NCBI GenBank assembly: GCA_003952965.2 | Contig: CM025856.1 | Span: 17,257,011 to 17,321,010, forward strand | From: Morella rubra | Taxonomy: Eukaryota; Streptophyta; Magnoliopsida; Fagales; Myricaceae | Direction of reading: 5' to 3' | Length of the DNA stretch: 64,000 nucleotides | Shown here: piece after piece, positions 23,601 to 35,500 of the stretch | How positions within the stretch are numbered: position 1 is the stretch's first letter | Layout of the letters: each line of letters begins with the position of its first letter | Translations under genes and position numbers: made by a program | The notes under the pieces: model-generated | Told to the model about the DNA's origin: nothing | Database searches by the model: none | What the model saw: the letters and a program-made list of their open reading frames with translations, nothing else

Positions 23601-24216
23601 TAATGATAAATAATTAAACCAGAACTTCCATTGCCTCAAAAAAATAAAATTCACAGCAACCTTTTTGTTGTAACAGAAAAAAAAAATTAAAAAAAAAATC
23701 CGCTGTCATGCTTATCACAAATGCAACATCCATCTCTTTTCCCTTTCTTTTATTTTGAGAGCTATAAGCACAATGTCGTAGTTCAAACAAACCCTAGTCC
23801 ATCTCAAACATAAACTATCATCAACCACCACTTAGGGAAATACACTAACAAAGGTGGGTACGTAGTAGTTTTCAAAGATCGCTTTTTGATCCTAAGGAGT
23901 AGCATATGCTGATGACATAGTACAGAGAGCAAAGGACAAACAAAAAATCATAAGAACAAAAATAATACCGAAACAAACATAAAATAAAAGTAATATAAAG
24001 AACAAAGAACTGGCACAGCATAAGAAGAGCAACGTCAAAAGAAATAGTACAAAGAAAAGCATACGAACCATACGACAACAAAGAAAAACTCAGAGAAAGA
24101 ACAGTAAACTTGTCCAACGAAGGCATAAACATCGAATATGACTTGGTAGAAAAGGGATTTCGTACCATGACTCCCTTTTCTTGATTCCTCCTCGCAGCGT
24201 AGGGCTTCCTCCCCAT
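20612..24216 (-). CDS. plant protein of unknown function with basic segment and coiled coil, four exons, about 282 aa
   Basis: Four minus-strand exons join in one frame with GT-AG edges: 24216-24166 (MGRKPYAARRNQEKGVM), 22936-22409 (176 codons), 22295-22224 (24 codons) and 20809-20612 (65 codons and TGA). The first half is Pro/Ser-rich and probably disordered. A basic segment KPRKKDYTGAVRRSVRIQ (residues about 86-103) could bind nucleic acid or act as a nuclear signal. An acidic patch LSDSEKEDD follows. From about residue 145 a coiled coil runs to the end (NLEEKVNDNIQRLETLEKIV, SLTEEKKQLAMKLDVALVKL), and the C-terminus is lysine-rich (GKKKKAAISK). I do not recognise a named gene. Intron 1 is 1.2 kb and intron 3 is 1.4 kb, and intron 3 holds two MITEs. 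A small extra exon between the first two cannot be excluded. No neighbour suggests a role. Confidence 0.8.
21303..21485. mobile_element. small MITE in intron 3, TTTGGATGG family
   Basis: Ends TGTTTGGATGGG and (complement) TGTTTGGATGGA frame about 183 bp containing repeated phrases such as GTTGGAGTTTGTGAAAA. No clear target duplication was found. Related sequence occurs at 24430-25375. Confidence 0.6.
21912..22055. mobile_element. 144-bp MITE in intron 3, PIF/Harbinger-like
   Basis: A 15-bp perfect inverted end GGGGGCGTTTGTTTG/C and its complement frame 144 bp. A 3-bp repeat ATT flanks both sides (21909-21911 and 22056-22058). A short target duplication and a GGG...TGTTT tip are usual for Harbinger-type MITEs, although those prefer TAA/TTA. 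Confidence 0.7.
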
Positions 24217-24429
24217 TTTCTACTTTCCACACTGAGAAACTCTCGCAGCGTAAAGCAGAGTATTTCCTTCTCAAAGTTGCGACCTTTGGGAATCCTCACT
24301 TCCGGTTTCAGGCTTCCAGCGAGCACGCTAGTGGCATGATATGATATGGAAAGGCTCGGGCTAGTTAAGTCATTTCTACTATACACGTGGCTATGAAATA
24401 TTAGTTCGTTCCTGCGGCAAAGAAAAGGA

Positions 24430-25565
24430 GCTGATCTCTTTGGATGGGAAAGGAGGGAGTGCGAAAAGTGTGTTAAAAGTTATTAGAATTTGTAGAAGGT
24501 TTTGAAATTAATAAAAATATATTAAAATTGATGAAAAATTAAGTGTAAGAAATATTTAAAAATGTTTTGAAATATGATCTAAATAGCCTAAAATTTTTGG
24601 CACAAAAGATATTTGTGAGTGAATAGATGTTTAAATTTCGCGAGTTATTTAAAAAAGTTGATAGTAGAATTTGTGAAAGAACTATTTTTGAATTTAATTA
24701 AAAAGTGATTTTAAATTTTTTTAAAAAATAATACTGTGCTAACGAAATATAGACGTGTCCACCAAGAATTCTTTTTATTTTCCCTACTTTAATTTTTCCT
24801 CTTTTCCAATGCTGGCTACGAATTCTCCTCTTGAGGATTACTTGGTGAGGTGGTTTACAGTTACTCATAATCCGTAGAACTACATAGTAGATTGGATAAA
24901 TATAATCTAAGTCTCATATTTATAGTAAAAATTAAATTAGATCCTATAATTTTTAATTTAATTGATTACATCTTATAAATTTTTAAAAAAATAATCTTCA
25001 CCCTCCACTCGATGTGGTTGTGAAATTAGATAAAAAGTTATGTAGATTAATTGAAATATTCTTAAAAAAAAAATAGAACAAAATTAAACATGAGCAAAAA
25101 TTAAAAATACATATAAATGAAATACAAAATTTTATATTTTTAGTTAAAAATATTAATTTTTATTTTTATTTAAATTATTTAATATTTTTAGCTTTATCAA
25201 TATTTTTTCACAAATTCAATAACTTTTTTACAAACTCCAACATTTTTTCACAAATTCTAATGACTTTTATATACTCCAACACATGTTTCACAGACTCCAA
25301 AAAATCTACACTACTTTTAATAACAAAATATTCTACAAAAAAAAAAAGTTTTGGCCATCCAAACAAGGCCGTAATTTTGTCTTGAGGGGCATTTTTTTTT
25401 TTTTGCCAATTTTTGTGTAGTTTAATGGCCAAATCGAACGGAGGGTGAGGATGATGTCTTTCAAAACTTATGAGATATAATTAAACAAATTATAAGTTCT
25501 GATGTTCAATTTGATTTTTACCTATAAATATGAGACGTACTATAATGTTTCTCCAATTAGATTTT
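24430..25565. repeat. nested MITE debris
   Basis: An inverted pair (about 24890-25010 with 25435-25560) shares CTCATATTTATAG and TTCACCCTCC, so it is a foldback of about 680 bp. Pieces of the TTTGGATGG family, with a left-type end at 24436 and a right-type end CCATCCAAACA at 25362-25372, overlap it. No coding potential. Exact nesting and target duplications are not resolved. Confidence 0.5.
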
Positions 25566-25689
25566 GAGCCGACCATGGCATTATCTTGTACCCGCCTATA
25601 ACTTGGGCCCAAGTTTTTCTTTTCCAATCAAGAGAATGATAGATTAACGTACAAGGCATTGGGAAGCGTTTCTTAGGAGCTTCTACATG

Positions 25690-26098
25690 GTATTGTTAAG
25701 GGAGTCTTTTTTTGTAAGAACAAAGATGGATCGATACTAACCTTGATTCATGGGCTCCATTGATATTTAGACTTATAGCGAAAAATGTTGAAGAATTGAA
25801 AGAGATGGTCATTATAAAGAGAAAATGTTATTTATGCGTGAATTATGAGATAGGGTCTCTTAAGAATTATTTATATTATTTTCTTTAGAGACCAACAATC
25901 ACAATTCTTCAAGAAAGATTATTAACCAAAAGACATGTCTCCTCCCATCAATGAATTCAATAAATAACAATTCTTTTAAGCTCATTAAATACAAACTTTA
26001 TATCATGACTCTTAAGCCCAAATCCCAAATACGCATGTCAAATGTGATCCACTTATGACCCTCTTAAAGTGGTTCTAACATGCTCCCACTTGGACCAT
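25690..26098 (-). mobile_element. LTR-like fragment with polypurine tract (Copia)
   Basis: On minus, a polypurine tract GGTCCAAGTGGGAGCA is followed by a TGTTAGAACC start, the usual order at the 3' LTR of Copia elements. The LTR differs from that of the neighbouring minus-strand Copia, so it is a fragment of another element. Its far edge is not defined. It is a broken remnant. Confidence 0.4.
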
Positions 26099-29000
26099 AT
26101 TGATAAGAAAAGAAAAATGTTTTTTTTTATTATAACATATTATATGTATATATGGCAATTGAGCTTGATAAATTTTAGAAATTATATGTGCACAACTTAT
26201 TAAAAGTATCCTGATAGTATAGGCTTAACTTTATCTACCAGCAGCGTCAGAATATCCTTGAAGCGTGAAATCTTTGGACCAAGTGATGGAGATTCCAAAA
26301 TTGATTGTGTGTTTGAGATTGCGAATGATCCTTTTGATTTCTTGCCAATGAGGAATTTTAGGCTCATGTATAAACTGTCACACCTTGTTGATAGTAAAGG
26401 AGATATCTGGTCGGGTGAGAGAGAAATATTGTAAAATACCAACAATGCTTCTATACAAAGTGAGGTTGTCAAAAGAAGGCTGATCATGAATAGACAACTT
26501 GGGGCAAGGAGGCATAGGGGAGGAAATGGACTTAGAATTAAGCATGTTGGTTCTAGTGAGGAGATCAAAAATGTATTTCCTTTAGGATAGATGGTGGCTG
26601 GTGGCCGTAGGGTGATCTCTAGTCCTAGAAAGTAGTTAAGAGGTCCAATGTCTTTAATGGGGAAGAATTGATTAAGAGTGGAGATTAAAGAGGAAATTAT
26701 AGCTAAATTAAAACTGGTGACAAGGATGCCATCAATGTAAAGTAAAAAATAGATGATCAAACTAGAATTGTTAAAAATGAATAGAAATGGTCAGAAAATA
26801 AGACCTAAAATACATGATTGGTGAGCTGGGAGATAAGTTGAGAGAACCAGGCCCTTAGCACCTGTTTGAGGCCATATAAGGATTTGTATAGTTTGCATAC
26901 ATGGGTGGGAAAATCCGGATTAATGAAACCTTATAGCTGGGACATAAAAATTTAATCATAGAGAGCTACATGAAGAAAAAGCATTATGGACATCTGGCTA
27001 TTTTAGAGACTAGCCACTTGAGAGAGCTAAGGTGAGAACTATCCGAATGGTTGTTGGCTTGACCACTAGACTAAACGTTTCAGAGAAGTCTATACTAGCT
27101 TGCTAATGATAGCCTTTAGCAACAAGGCATGTCTTGCAGTACTCAATGCTACCATCGAGAAGGCGTTTGGTGCGATAAATCTAGTGGCAACCAAAGATAT
27201 TGGTGGCAGCAGTGGCTGGAACAATGGACCATGTTTGATTTTGAATGAGAGCTTTGAACTCAATATTCATGGCATTAAGTCATTCTTGATACTTGATAGC
27301 AATAAACTAACATGTTGATTCATCTGGAACATGAGTCTATTGAATGAGATAAGCTCGAGGGGAGGCCCAAGAATGGTTCGATCTTATACTATTTAGGATG
27401 AGGGTATTAGTGTGAGAATGAGTAACTATGTGTGGTGATGGAGAGGGGGAAGGTACAGGTAAGAGTGGGGAAGTAGGGAAAGTAGGATTAGTTGCATAAG
27501 AAAAGATGATGATGAGTTGGAGATATGAAGGATAGTGGTTGTTGATATGGGGGAGAGCATGTTGACCAAGTAGGAATTTGGGGTAAGTGAAGTGGAGATA
27601 AATGGTATGTGGGCTGCGACAGAGATGTAAAAATTGGACCTAGGATAAAGGGCATAGGCGGAAAATAGGTAATGTAATGGAAAGTGAAGGTGAAAGTGAT
27701 GAGTTGAGGGAAAACGAGAAGTTAGACTCGTGAAAAACTGCATCACAAGAGATGTAAAGATGGTCCATTTTTAGGTCTAGACATTTGTAGCCTTTATGTT
27801 GCTTACTATAGCCAAGGAAGAGGCAGAGGTGGAGCAAAAATCCATCTTGTATTGAATGTATGGCTGAAGATTTGGCCAACATTGACAGCCAAAGACATTA
27901 AAAAAGGTGTAGTCAGGGGGACGCTAAAAAAGAATTTCATAAGGAGAAATATTGAAAACTGTAGGGGAGAGGAGTTGATAGATGAGATATGTGGTTGTTT
28001 GAAAGCATCCATCCCAAAGAATTGAGGAAGAGAAGCATTAGCCATAAGAGCTAGGCCCTTTTTAACGATGTGACGGTGTTTATGGTCTGCTCTCTTATTT
28101 TGTTGGTGAGTATGAGGGCATGATAAACGATAGATAATGCCTTGATTTGCCAAAATAAAATGAAGGAAGCGAAATTCGCCACCCCAATCATTTTGAATGG
28201 ATTTGATTTTTGCAAGTAAATTGTAATTCAAGTTGTTTTTTTGAAATTTAAGGAAAACTTGAGAGACATATAACTTTCCAACTAAAGGAATAAATCAAGT
28301 AAAGCGACTAAAGTCGTGTACATAAGAGAGATAATAGCGAAAGCCTTTTTAAGAGAACAAAGGAGAAGGTCCCTAAATGTCATTGTGAAGTAGCTGAAGT
28401 GGAGAGGTGGATCGATTGAAGGAGGGTTGAAATGGTAATTGACATGTCATGACTTGACAACAAGCTGAACACATTGAAGAGTGGAGGACGAGACCACAAG
28501 AAGAGGATGATGATTAACTAAAGAATGAACTAGCTAGAAAGGAGGGGTGACCAAGTCTTAAGGGGTGGGGAACACAGGAGGTGGCAACACATAAAAATCA
28601 TCATTGGTGGGGCCATAGAAGAGAATTTGTTTTATTGTTGCAATCCTTCACATATAAAAAGAGAGGGGTGAAATTCAAAAAAGCCTGAGTTATCTAAACA
28701 AAACTATTGTACTGATAGAAGATTTTTGGTAATTTGTAGTACATGCAGTAACTTGCAAAGAGAAAAGAGATGTGGGAGAAGAATATCACCAATGTGATAA
28801 ATGGTAATAGAGTTACCACCCCCTGTTCGAATTTGATCTATGCCTTGATAGAGTCCGGTGGTTTTTGAAAATGCTGAAGGGAAAAAGTGATATCATTGGT
28901 TGCAGCGGTGTCCGGATACCAAGCAGTGGCTGGAAAGGATGAACCAGAGTTGATGTAGTTGGTAGCAAAGGATTGGCGAGGTAGGTTTTGATAAGCTTGA

Positions 29001-29473
29001 TTAAAATGATGGTAACACTGCAGAGCAGTGTGACCAGCCTTTTGACATGCTTGATCGATGGGTTTATGTGGTTGTGAGAGAAGAAAACAATTGTTGAAAA
29101 AAAAGCTACAACGAATACGACCACGTCCTCGATGACCACCATGGGGAGAGCCACCACCACTGTAGAATAGTTGAGAGGAACTTCTGCCACCATGGGTGGA
29201 AGTGTTAGATGTGAGATTGATAGATGGAGGGAGTATTAGTGTTGTGGGACAAACAACTTTCAAGGATAAGCAGGAGTCTATAGAGCTCCTTAAAGGATAA
29301 TGTTCAACTCGGATGGTAATTGAAGTGACAAAAAAGACATAATTAGTCCTAACGCTAGCAAGGAGATATGATATAAATTCTGCAGGGTGAAAGGCTTGCC
29401 AACAAGACATAGTGTTAAAGAGGTGTTTAAGTTTGCTATAGTAATCAGAGATGGAGAGAAAATCCTTTTTTAA

Positions 29474-29686
29474 TATTACAAATCACCTAAAATCCTTTCC
29501 TTCCTTAGCCTCCAACGGCTACCTTTTCCTTTATTGTTTGCATTGTATAGCACAATTATTTCATTCTTTGTTTTTCTTTCCTTTACACACCGAGTCTTCA
29601 ATGTAATACATACACATATGTAATTGTACATCAATACAACATAACAATTTCCTCAATATCTTGACTTGTATTTACAAATCTCAACA
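29474..29686 (+). repeat. 5' LTR of inner Copia
   Basis: 213 bp, paired with 34082-34294. Confidence 0.88.
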
Positions 29687-32600
29687 TGGAAGAGCAGTGA
29701 AAATTTCTCATCTCAATGTCTAGCTACCAATCTGAATTTGATTCAGAGGTCTCTCCTCCTCCTCCTTCTCTGTCTAAAACTCAATTGGACACCTCTTATC
29801 CATTTTTTCTCCATTCCTCTGACTACCCTGGCGCCATTTTGGTCTCCACCCTCCTCAATGGTGACAACTATCTCCACTGGCAGAGAGCCATGAAAATTGC
29901 TCTCAATGACAAGCACAAGTTTAGTTTTGTGGATAGTTCCCTCCCCAAACCCACCACCTCTTTTACCACCATCCAACTGTGGGAATGCTGTAATGATATG
30001 GTTCTGTCATGGATTCTCAATTCCATTTACAGATCCATATTCGACATCCTCATTTACCATCATAACCCACGAGATGTTTGGCTTGATCTTAAGGATAGAT
30101 TTTCACAATCCAACAACCCTCGTATTTTCCAATTGAAATGTGACATCTCCTTGCTCACCCAAGATACTTAATCATTCTCTACCTATTTCACCCTCCTCAA
30201 AGGTTTTTGGGGTGAACTCTCTGTTCTCCAGTCTGTCCCTCCCTGCACTTGTGGCACTCTCTAAACAACCCAAACTCTCAATGACATAGAATGTACCTTT
30301 CAATCCCTTATTGGCCTCCTCGATTCCTATACTTCCATTCGAAGTCAAATTCTTGTCATGGATCTTCTGCCCCTATTATCCAAGATCTACTCGATTCTGC
30401 ATCAAGAGGAATACCAGCGCCTGCTGCATCTTCCCAACCCCCAGCCAGATGACACTGCCATGGCTGCCAACCGAACCCCTTTTTCTGTCCCTCAGACATG
30501 CGCGGTCGAGGCAGAGGTAGGCCCAAATGCAGCTGCTGTCACCGTTATTGTCATTGGCAGGAGTAGTGCTACCGCCTCCACGGTTCCCTCCAGGCCATCG
30601 GCACTCCTCCTCCCGTGCTTCTCCTAGCTCTACGGATGGCTCTAATGGTCCAAGCTCCTCGGCACACCACGTCTCTGCACTAGGCGTCCTATATGTTGAC
30701 AACGGCATAGGACTAGATTCCTTTTTACGTGGGTCTTCAACTCTCACGATTGACTTAGTCCAACATCTAATGTATTTGGTTAGTTCCAAAAATGCCCCTC
30801 CAACCACTTCAGCTCCAACAAAGGCAAATTTGGCTGGACAACATCTTCTAGAGTTACTCAATTCCAAATCTGTCCCTCTAGTCAACTTGGTCTCCCTTTC
30901 AGTCAACATTGATGGTAATATTGCATCCTGCAACTCCGCTTTCTTTTTTCCTAAAACTGAATAGGTTATCGATTCTGGGTCTTCTAATCACATGGTTTCT
31001 TAATTATCTTATCTTACTAATATCACTTCTCTTGTAAATACTTGTCCTGTTAAATAACCTACTGGTGAAATTGTTTCTATTACACAATCAGGGACCGTTC
31101 ATTTAATTCCTCATTTAATCCTCAATAATGTTCTTTTTGTCCCTCAATTTAAATTTAATTTATTGTCCATTAGCAAACTTATTACTAATCTAAATTGTGT
31201 TGCTATTTTTTCCTCAAATATTTGTATTTTTCAAGACCATGTCATGAAGAGGCTGATTGGAATGGGTGAAGTTCGTGATGAACTTTACTACTGCAAATTT
31301 TCGTCAGTCTCCGCTCTTCATTCCACTCGCGTCCGCTCTTCTCATTTATGGCACACACGTCTTGGTCATCCCTTTATACAATGTCTTCCTAAAATTCTTA
31401 ATGTTTCTGTTGCTAGTTTTCCTTGTGATATTTGTGCACGTGCTAAACATACTCAGTTACCATTTTCTTTAAACTTGAATAAAAACACAATTTGTTTTAA
31501 TCGCATTTTATTATGACATTTGGGGTGGTTATTCTACACCCTCTCTTTTTGGTGCCCATTATTTTTTAATTATTGTTGATGATTATTCATGCATCACATG
31601 AGTTTTTTTAATGCGTTTTAAATCCGAAACCTATAATTTTCTTAAAACTTTTTTGGTCCTCGTTCGTACCCAATTTAATCACTCTATTAAGTTTATTCGC
31701 ACTGATAATGATCAATAATTTCTTTCTTATAAAATACAACACTTATTTCATGATCATGGCATTTTTCATGAAAAGACTTATGTCGATACCCCGCAACAAA
31801 ATGGCGTTGCTGAACGTAAACATCGCCACCTCCTCAATGTGGCTCGGTGTCTTTTCATTTTCATGCCCATCTTCTTCTCACTTTTTGGGGTGAATGCGTT
31901 TTAACTGCTACTTATCTTATTAATCACACCCATTCCCCTATTCTTCACAACACATCCCCATACAAACTTCTCTTTCACAAACCTTCTTCTTATGATCACT
32001 TACGTATTTTTGGTTGCTTATGTTATTCGCATACTCTTTCTTCTAACTGTGATAAATTTTCTTCACATGCCACACTTTGCCTTTTCTTGGTTATCCTACT
32101 CACCATAGTGCTTATTGCATCTATAATCTAGATACCCATCGCACCTTTATTTCTCGTGACGTCACCTTTGAAGAACACATATTTCCCTATCACAATCGCA
32201 CCTTCCATCCTTCATCTGACCCTGATCTCCCTCTTCCAATTCTCGACCTTCCTTCTCCACCTATATCCCCTCCCGCTCTTCCCTCTTTTCCATCTCCTTC
32301 CCCATCCTCTATTCCTTCACCCTCTATCCCCCCTTTTTCTCTGTCCTCATCGTCAAACCCATCAACCTGCCTATCTTCGTGACTACATATGTCCGACCCT
32401 TCCTTCATCCATCTCGACTTCTCCCTCCTCTATACCACACTTAGGTACAGCTTGTTGTCTCTCTTCTCATTTATCTTATCATCGCTTTAATATTGGTCAT
32501 TTAGCTTTTCTTTTTTCCTTAGCTCAACAGGCTGATCCTACCACTTATTTGGCCGCTATCCACCATGCTTACTGGTTTGATGCTATGGCCACCCACCAAA

Positions 32601-34081
32601 ATTCAAGCTCTTAAAGCAAATCATACCTGGTCTTTACAGCTTCTTTCCTATGGCAAGAAACCTATTGGCTGTAAGTAGGTCTTCAAAATCAAGCTTCAAG
32701 CTGACGACTCCATTGAGTGCTACAAAGCTCGTTTAGTTGCTAAGGGGTATACTCAGGTTAAAGGCTTTGATTATCATGATACTTTTGGTCCCGTTGCTAA
32801 ACTTATCATTGTGAGATGTGTTCTTGCACTTGTTGCCGCGAAACATTGGACGCTCCATCAATTAGACGTTTACAATGCCTTCTTCCACAGCGATCTCAAT
32901 GAAAAAGTTTACATGACCTTACCTTTCGGTTATTGCAGTGAAGTTGAGTCTCGTGTTTCTCGCTTACAAAAATCGCTTTATGGACTCAAGCAAGCTTCTT
33001 GCAATTGGTTTTCAAAACTCTCTTCCATCCTTTTAGCTACTAGTTTCCACCACTCCCAGGCTGATAATTCTCTCTTCATTCATTCTAGAGCCTCATCTTG
33101 TACTCTTATTCTCATCTAAGTTGACGACATTCTTTTGGTAGGTAATGATCTCTCTCACATTCACCATCTCAAGGACATCCTTGGGCAACGTTTCCACATC
33201 AAAGATCTTGGTATGCTGAAATATTTTTTGGGCTTAGAATTTGCTCGCTCTCCCTTCGGCATCTTCCTCAACCAACGAAAATGTGCTCTTGACATCCTCA
33301 TCTATAGTGGTCATCTTGGCACCCACCCAGCTCACACTCCTATGGAATAAAATCTCAAAATCACGAACGATATCCGCTATCTTTTGCAAGACCCCAGTCT
33401 CTACCGCCGTCTTGTTGGCCGCTTCATTTACCTCACCGTCACTCATCCGAACATTGTCTTCGCCGTCAACATTCTCAATCAATTCATGCACGCTCCTCGG
33501 CAACCACATTATGACGCTGCTCTCCGCATCTTACGTTATCTCAAAACTTCTCCTAGACAAGGCCTTTTTTTATCCCACCACAAACTTTTTGCAAGTCTCT
33601 GCATATTCTGACTTCGATTGGACCAGCTGCCCCACTACTTGCTGCTCCACCAAGGCTTTCTTTATTCAGCTTGACACCAGTCCCATCTCCTGGAGCACCA
33701 AGAAACAACCTATTGTCTCTTGTTCTTTCATTGAAGCCCAGTACCATGCCATGGCCTCTACCATTTGTGAACTTACTTGGCTTCGCTCATTGCTCCAAGA
33801 TCTCACTATTCATAATTCTCAACCCATGCATCTCTATTGCGACAACCAGGCTGCCCTCTACATTGCCAAAAATTCAGTTTTTCACGAACGCACCAAACAC
33901 ATTGAGATTGACTACCACATTGTTCGTGAGAAGCGTCGGAATGGTCTCCTCTCCCTCGCCTACATTCTTGCTTCCGTACAATTTGTTGATATCTTCACCA
34001 AAGCCTTGGGTCGTGAACTATTTGACAGTTTATCTCGCAAGTTGGGCATTTCAGACCTCTATGCGCCAACTTGAGGGGGAG

Positions 34082-34294
34082 TATTACAAATCACCTAAAA
34101 TCCTTACCTTCCTTAGCCTCCAACGGCTACCTTTTCCTTTATTGCTTGCATTGTATAGCACAATTATTTCCTTCTTTGCTTTCCTTTTCTTTACACACCA
34201 ATTCTTCAATGTAATATATATACACATGTAACCGTACATCAATACAACATAGCAATTTCCTCAATATCTCAACTTGTCTTTGCAAATCTCAACA
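34082..34294 (+). repeat. 3' LTR of inner Copia
   Basis: 213 bp, directly after the polypurine tract. A further copy of this LTR lies at about 36660-36854 because of the segmental duplication. Confidence 0.88.
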
Positions 34295-34802
34295 TTCAAT
34301 GTGGCAAATTGATAACATAGTTGGGCCACACAGGCAAAAAATTGGGAGGTGAAAAGGGTCTCAAGGGCAAGCCAGACCTCTCGAGCAGTGGTATAACCAA
34401 CAACTAATGCAATGATATTGTCGAAGAGAGAAGAGATTAATGCACTCAAGATGAGCTGGTCAATTTGGATCCAAGTGATATAGATTGGATTGGAGCTAGA
34501 CTAGAGATGATGTTGAGGACGATGAGGAGGAGCGGTTGATTAGAAGGGGGTGGAGCGAAGGCAATGCCATCAATAAAATGAAAGAGGAGTTGCCCCTTGG
34601 GGTAGGAACCATTGGGCTTTCCAGAGGAAATAGTTGTTTGATATGAGTTTGACAATGACCAGGTGAGACAAATTTGGAAGGAATGTAGTGGAACAGATAG
34701 TTGGTTTTGGTGGTGGTAAGGGTGGTGTGGAAGAAGCCATGGAGAAAGGATCAATGTTGGTCATAAAAAACGACGTAGGTCATTTCTGTGGCTTTGATAC
34801 CA

Positions 34803-35340
34803 TGTTTGAATGAAGATAAATATTTGGAGAAAATCTTTGATATGTATTAATTTTCTCGATCTTTATAATTGCATAGACGTATCCTTTATTTTCTTTATTT
34901 TTTTATTTCTAGGCAACTTTAAGAAGCAAGACAAAGCTTGTGGGGAAGGGGGATTTGACCCCCAGATCTATCCCTTCCCAAAGGGAGGAGGGGCCAACGG
35001 AGCTAAGCTCATTGAGACGTATCCTTTATCCATAGACAATCTTAACGGTTTTGCTGACTAGGCCATGATTCTCAGCCTCTATAGCAAACGTGTGGTGTGC
35101 AGTACTGTGTGTAAAAATTACATAGAAATGAAAAAGGTACAATGATTCCTAAATACAAAATATGCCGAATAACCAACTAGATTCTTATTCTATGTGATTC
35201 CAGAATTCTTGGTGAGCTAAGTCAGATGATGCTGAGGTGTGGAGAATGAGCTAGACAAGTGATTTATTGATTTGGTAGTTGACTGTTCTGATGTTGGTTT
35301 GACAGAGGGGAATTTATTTGTAAACCCTAATATTGTAACA
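34803..35340 (-). repeat. 5' LTR of outer Copia, with SINE inside
   Basis: On minus it begins TGTTACAATATTAGGG and ends TTCAAACA, immediately followed by the primer-binding site. About 140 bp of its length is a SINE and its target duplication. A second copy lies at 37358-37895. Confidence 0.8.
34890..35014 (-). mobile_element. tRNA-derived SINE, about 125 bp
   Basis: Read on minus it has a box A-like TTAGCTCCGTTGG and a box B-like GGGGTCAAATCCC at the usual tRNA spacing, then a body and an A-rich tail (AAATAAAAAAATAAAGAAA). It is flanked by a perfect 15-bp target duplication AGACGTATCCTTTAT (34875-34889 and 35015-35029). The RNA polymerase III boxes, the A-rich tail and the duplication identify a SINE. 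The family is not assigned. Confidence 0.88.
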
Positions 35341-35500
35341 AATGTTTTCCATAACATAAAGTTAACAAGGTGGAGGTTTCAACACAACATCTATTTGGGT
35401 ACATTAATGGCTCTCTCTTACCTTGTTATTTCTTGATGATTCCACTCACATAAGTCCGACGATTTACACTCCCGGGATCCAACACGACCAGCTGCAATTT

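Larger units (their letters stand above)
29474..34294 (+). mobile_element. inner Copia element (plus), with both LTRs, broken
   Basis: Two 213-bp LTRs (29474-29686 and 34082-34294) start TATTACAAATCACC and end CTCAACA. By eye they differ at roughly 16-18 positions (about 8%), so the insertion is several million years old at usual plant rates. Between them, in order, are gag (29.7-30.2 kb, Retrofit/Ale-like start with GDNYLHWQRAM), protease and GAG-pre-integrase, integrase (31.3-32.0 kb), reverse transcriptase (32.6-33.3 kb) and RNase H (33.6-34.07 kb), then a polypurine tract GAGGGGGAG just before the 3' LTR. Near-matching 5-bp flanks TTTAA/TTCAA mark the insertion into the outer Copia. It carries many breaks. 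Short LTRs and the gag type suggest the Ale/Retrofit lineage. Confidence 0.88.
26225..35340 (-). mobile_element. outer Copia element (minus), broken, interrupted by another Copia
   Basis: In minus order this has a 5' LTR (35340-34803), a primer-binding site TGGTATCAAAGCC directly inside it (about 34800-34788), a gag region with a CCHC-type knuckle and protease start near 29.0-29.4 kb, integrase near 27.8-28.2 kb and reverse transcriptase near 26.2-27.0 kb. The element stops within the start of the RNase H region, and its own 3' LTR is not present. A plus-strand Copia (29474-34294) sits within its gag region. Many breaks are present and it is a dead fossil. Lineage not assigned. Confidence 0.85.
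34081..35500. repeat. segmental duplication, copy 1
   Basis: Holds the inner Copia 3' LTR, the outer Copia gag start and LTR with SINE, then a stretch with the phrase TTAACAAGGTGGAGGTTTC. It matches 36659-38055 almost base for base, apart from a few indels (offset 2578, dropping to 2555). Confidence 0.92.

Noticed and set aside
27100-27318. 72-codon plus frame as a gene
   Set aside because: It is antisense to the reverse-transcriptase region of the outer Copia.
30376-30964. Long overlapping frames of 145 and 185 codons on both strands
   Set aside because: They lie inside the gag-protease region of the inner Copia and are shadow frames without recognised domains.
34890-35014. A tRNA gene because of box A and box B
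   Set aside because: No cloverleaf-sized mature tRNA fits; the A-rich tail and 15-bp target duplication show a SINE.
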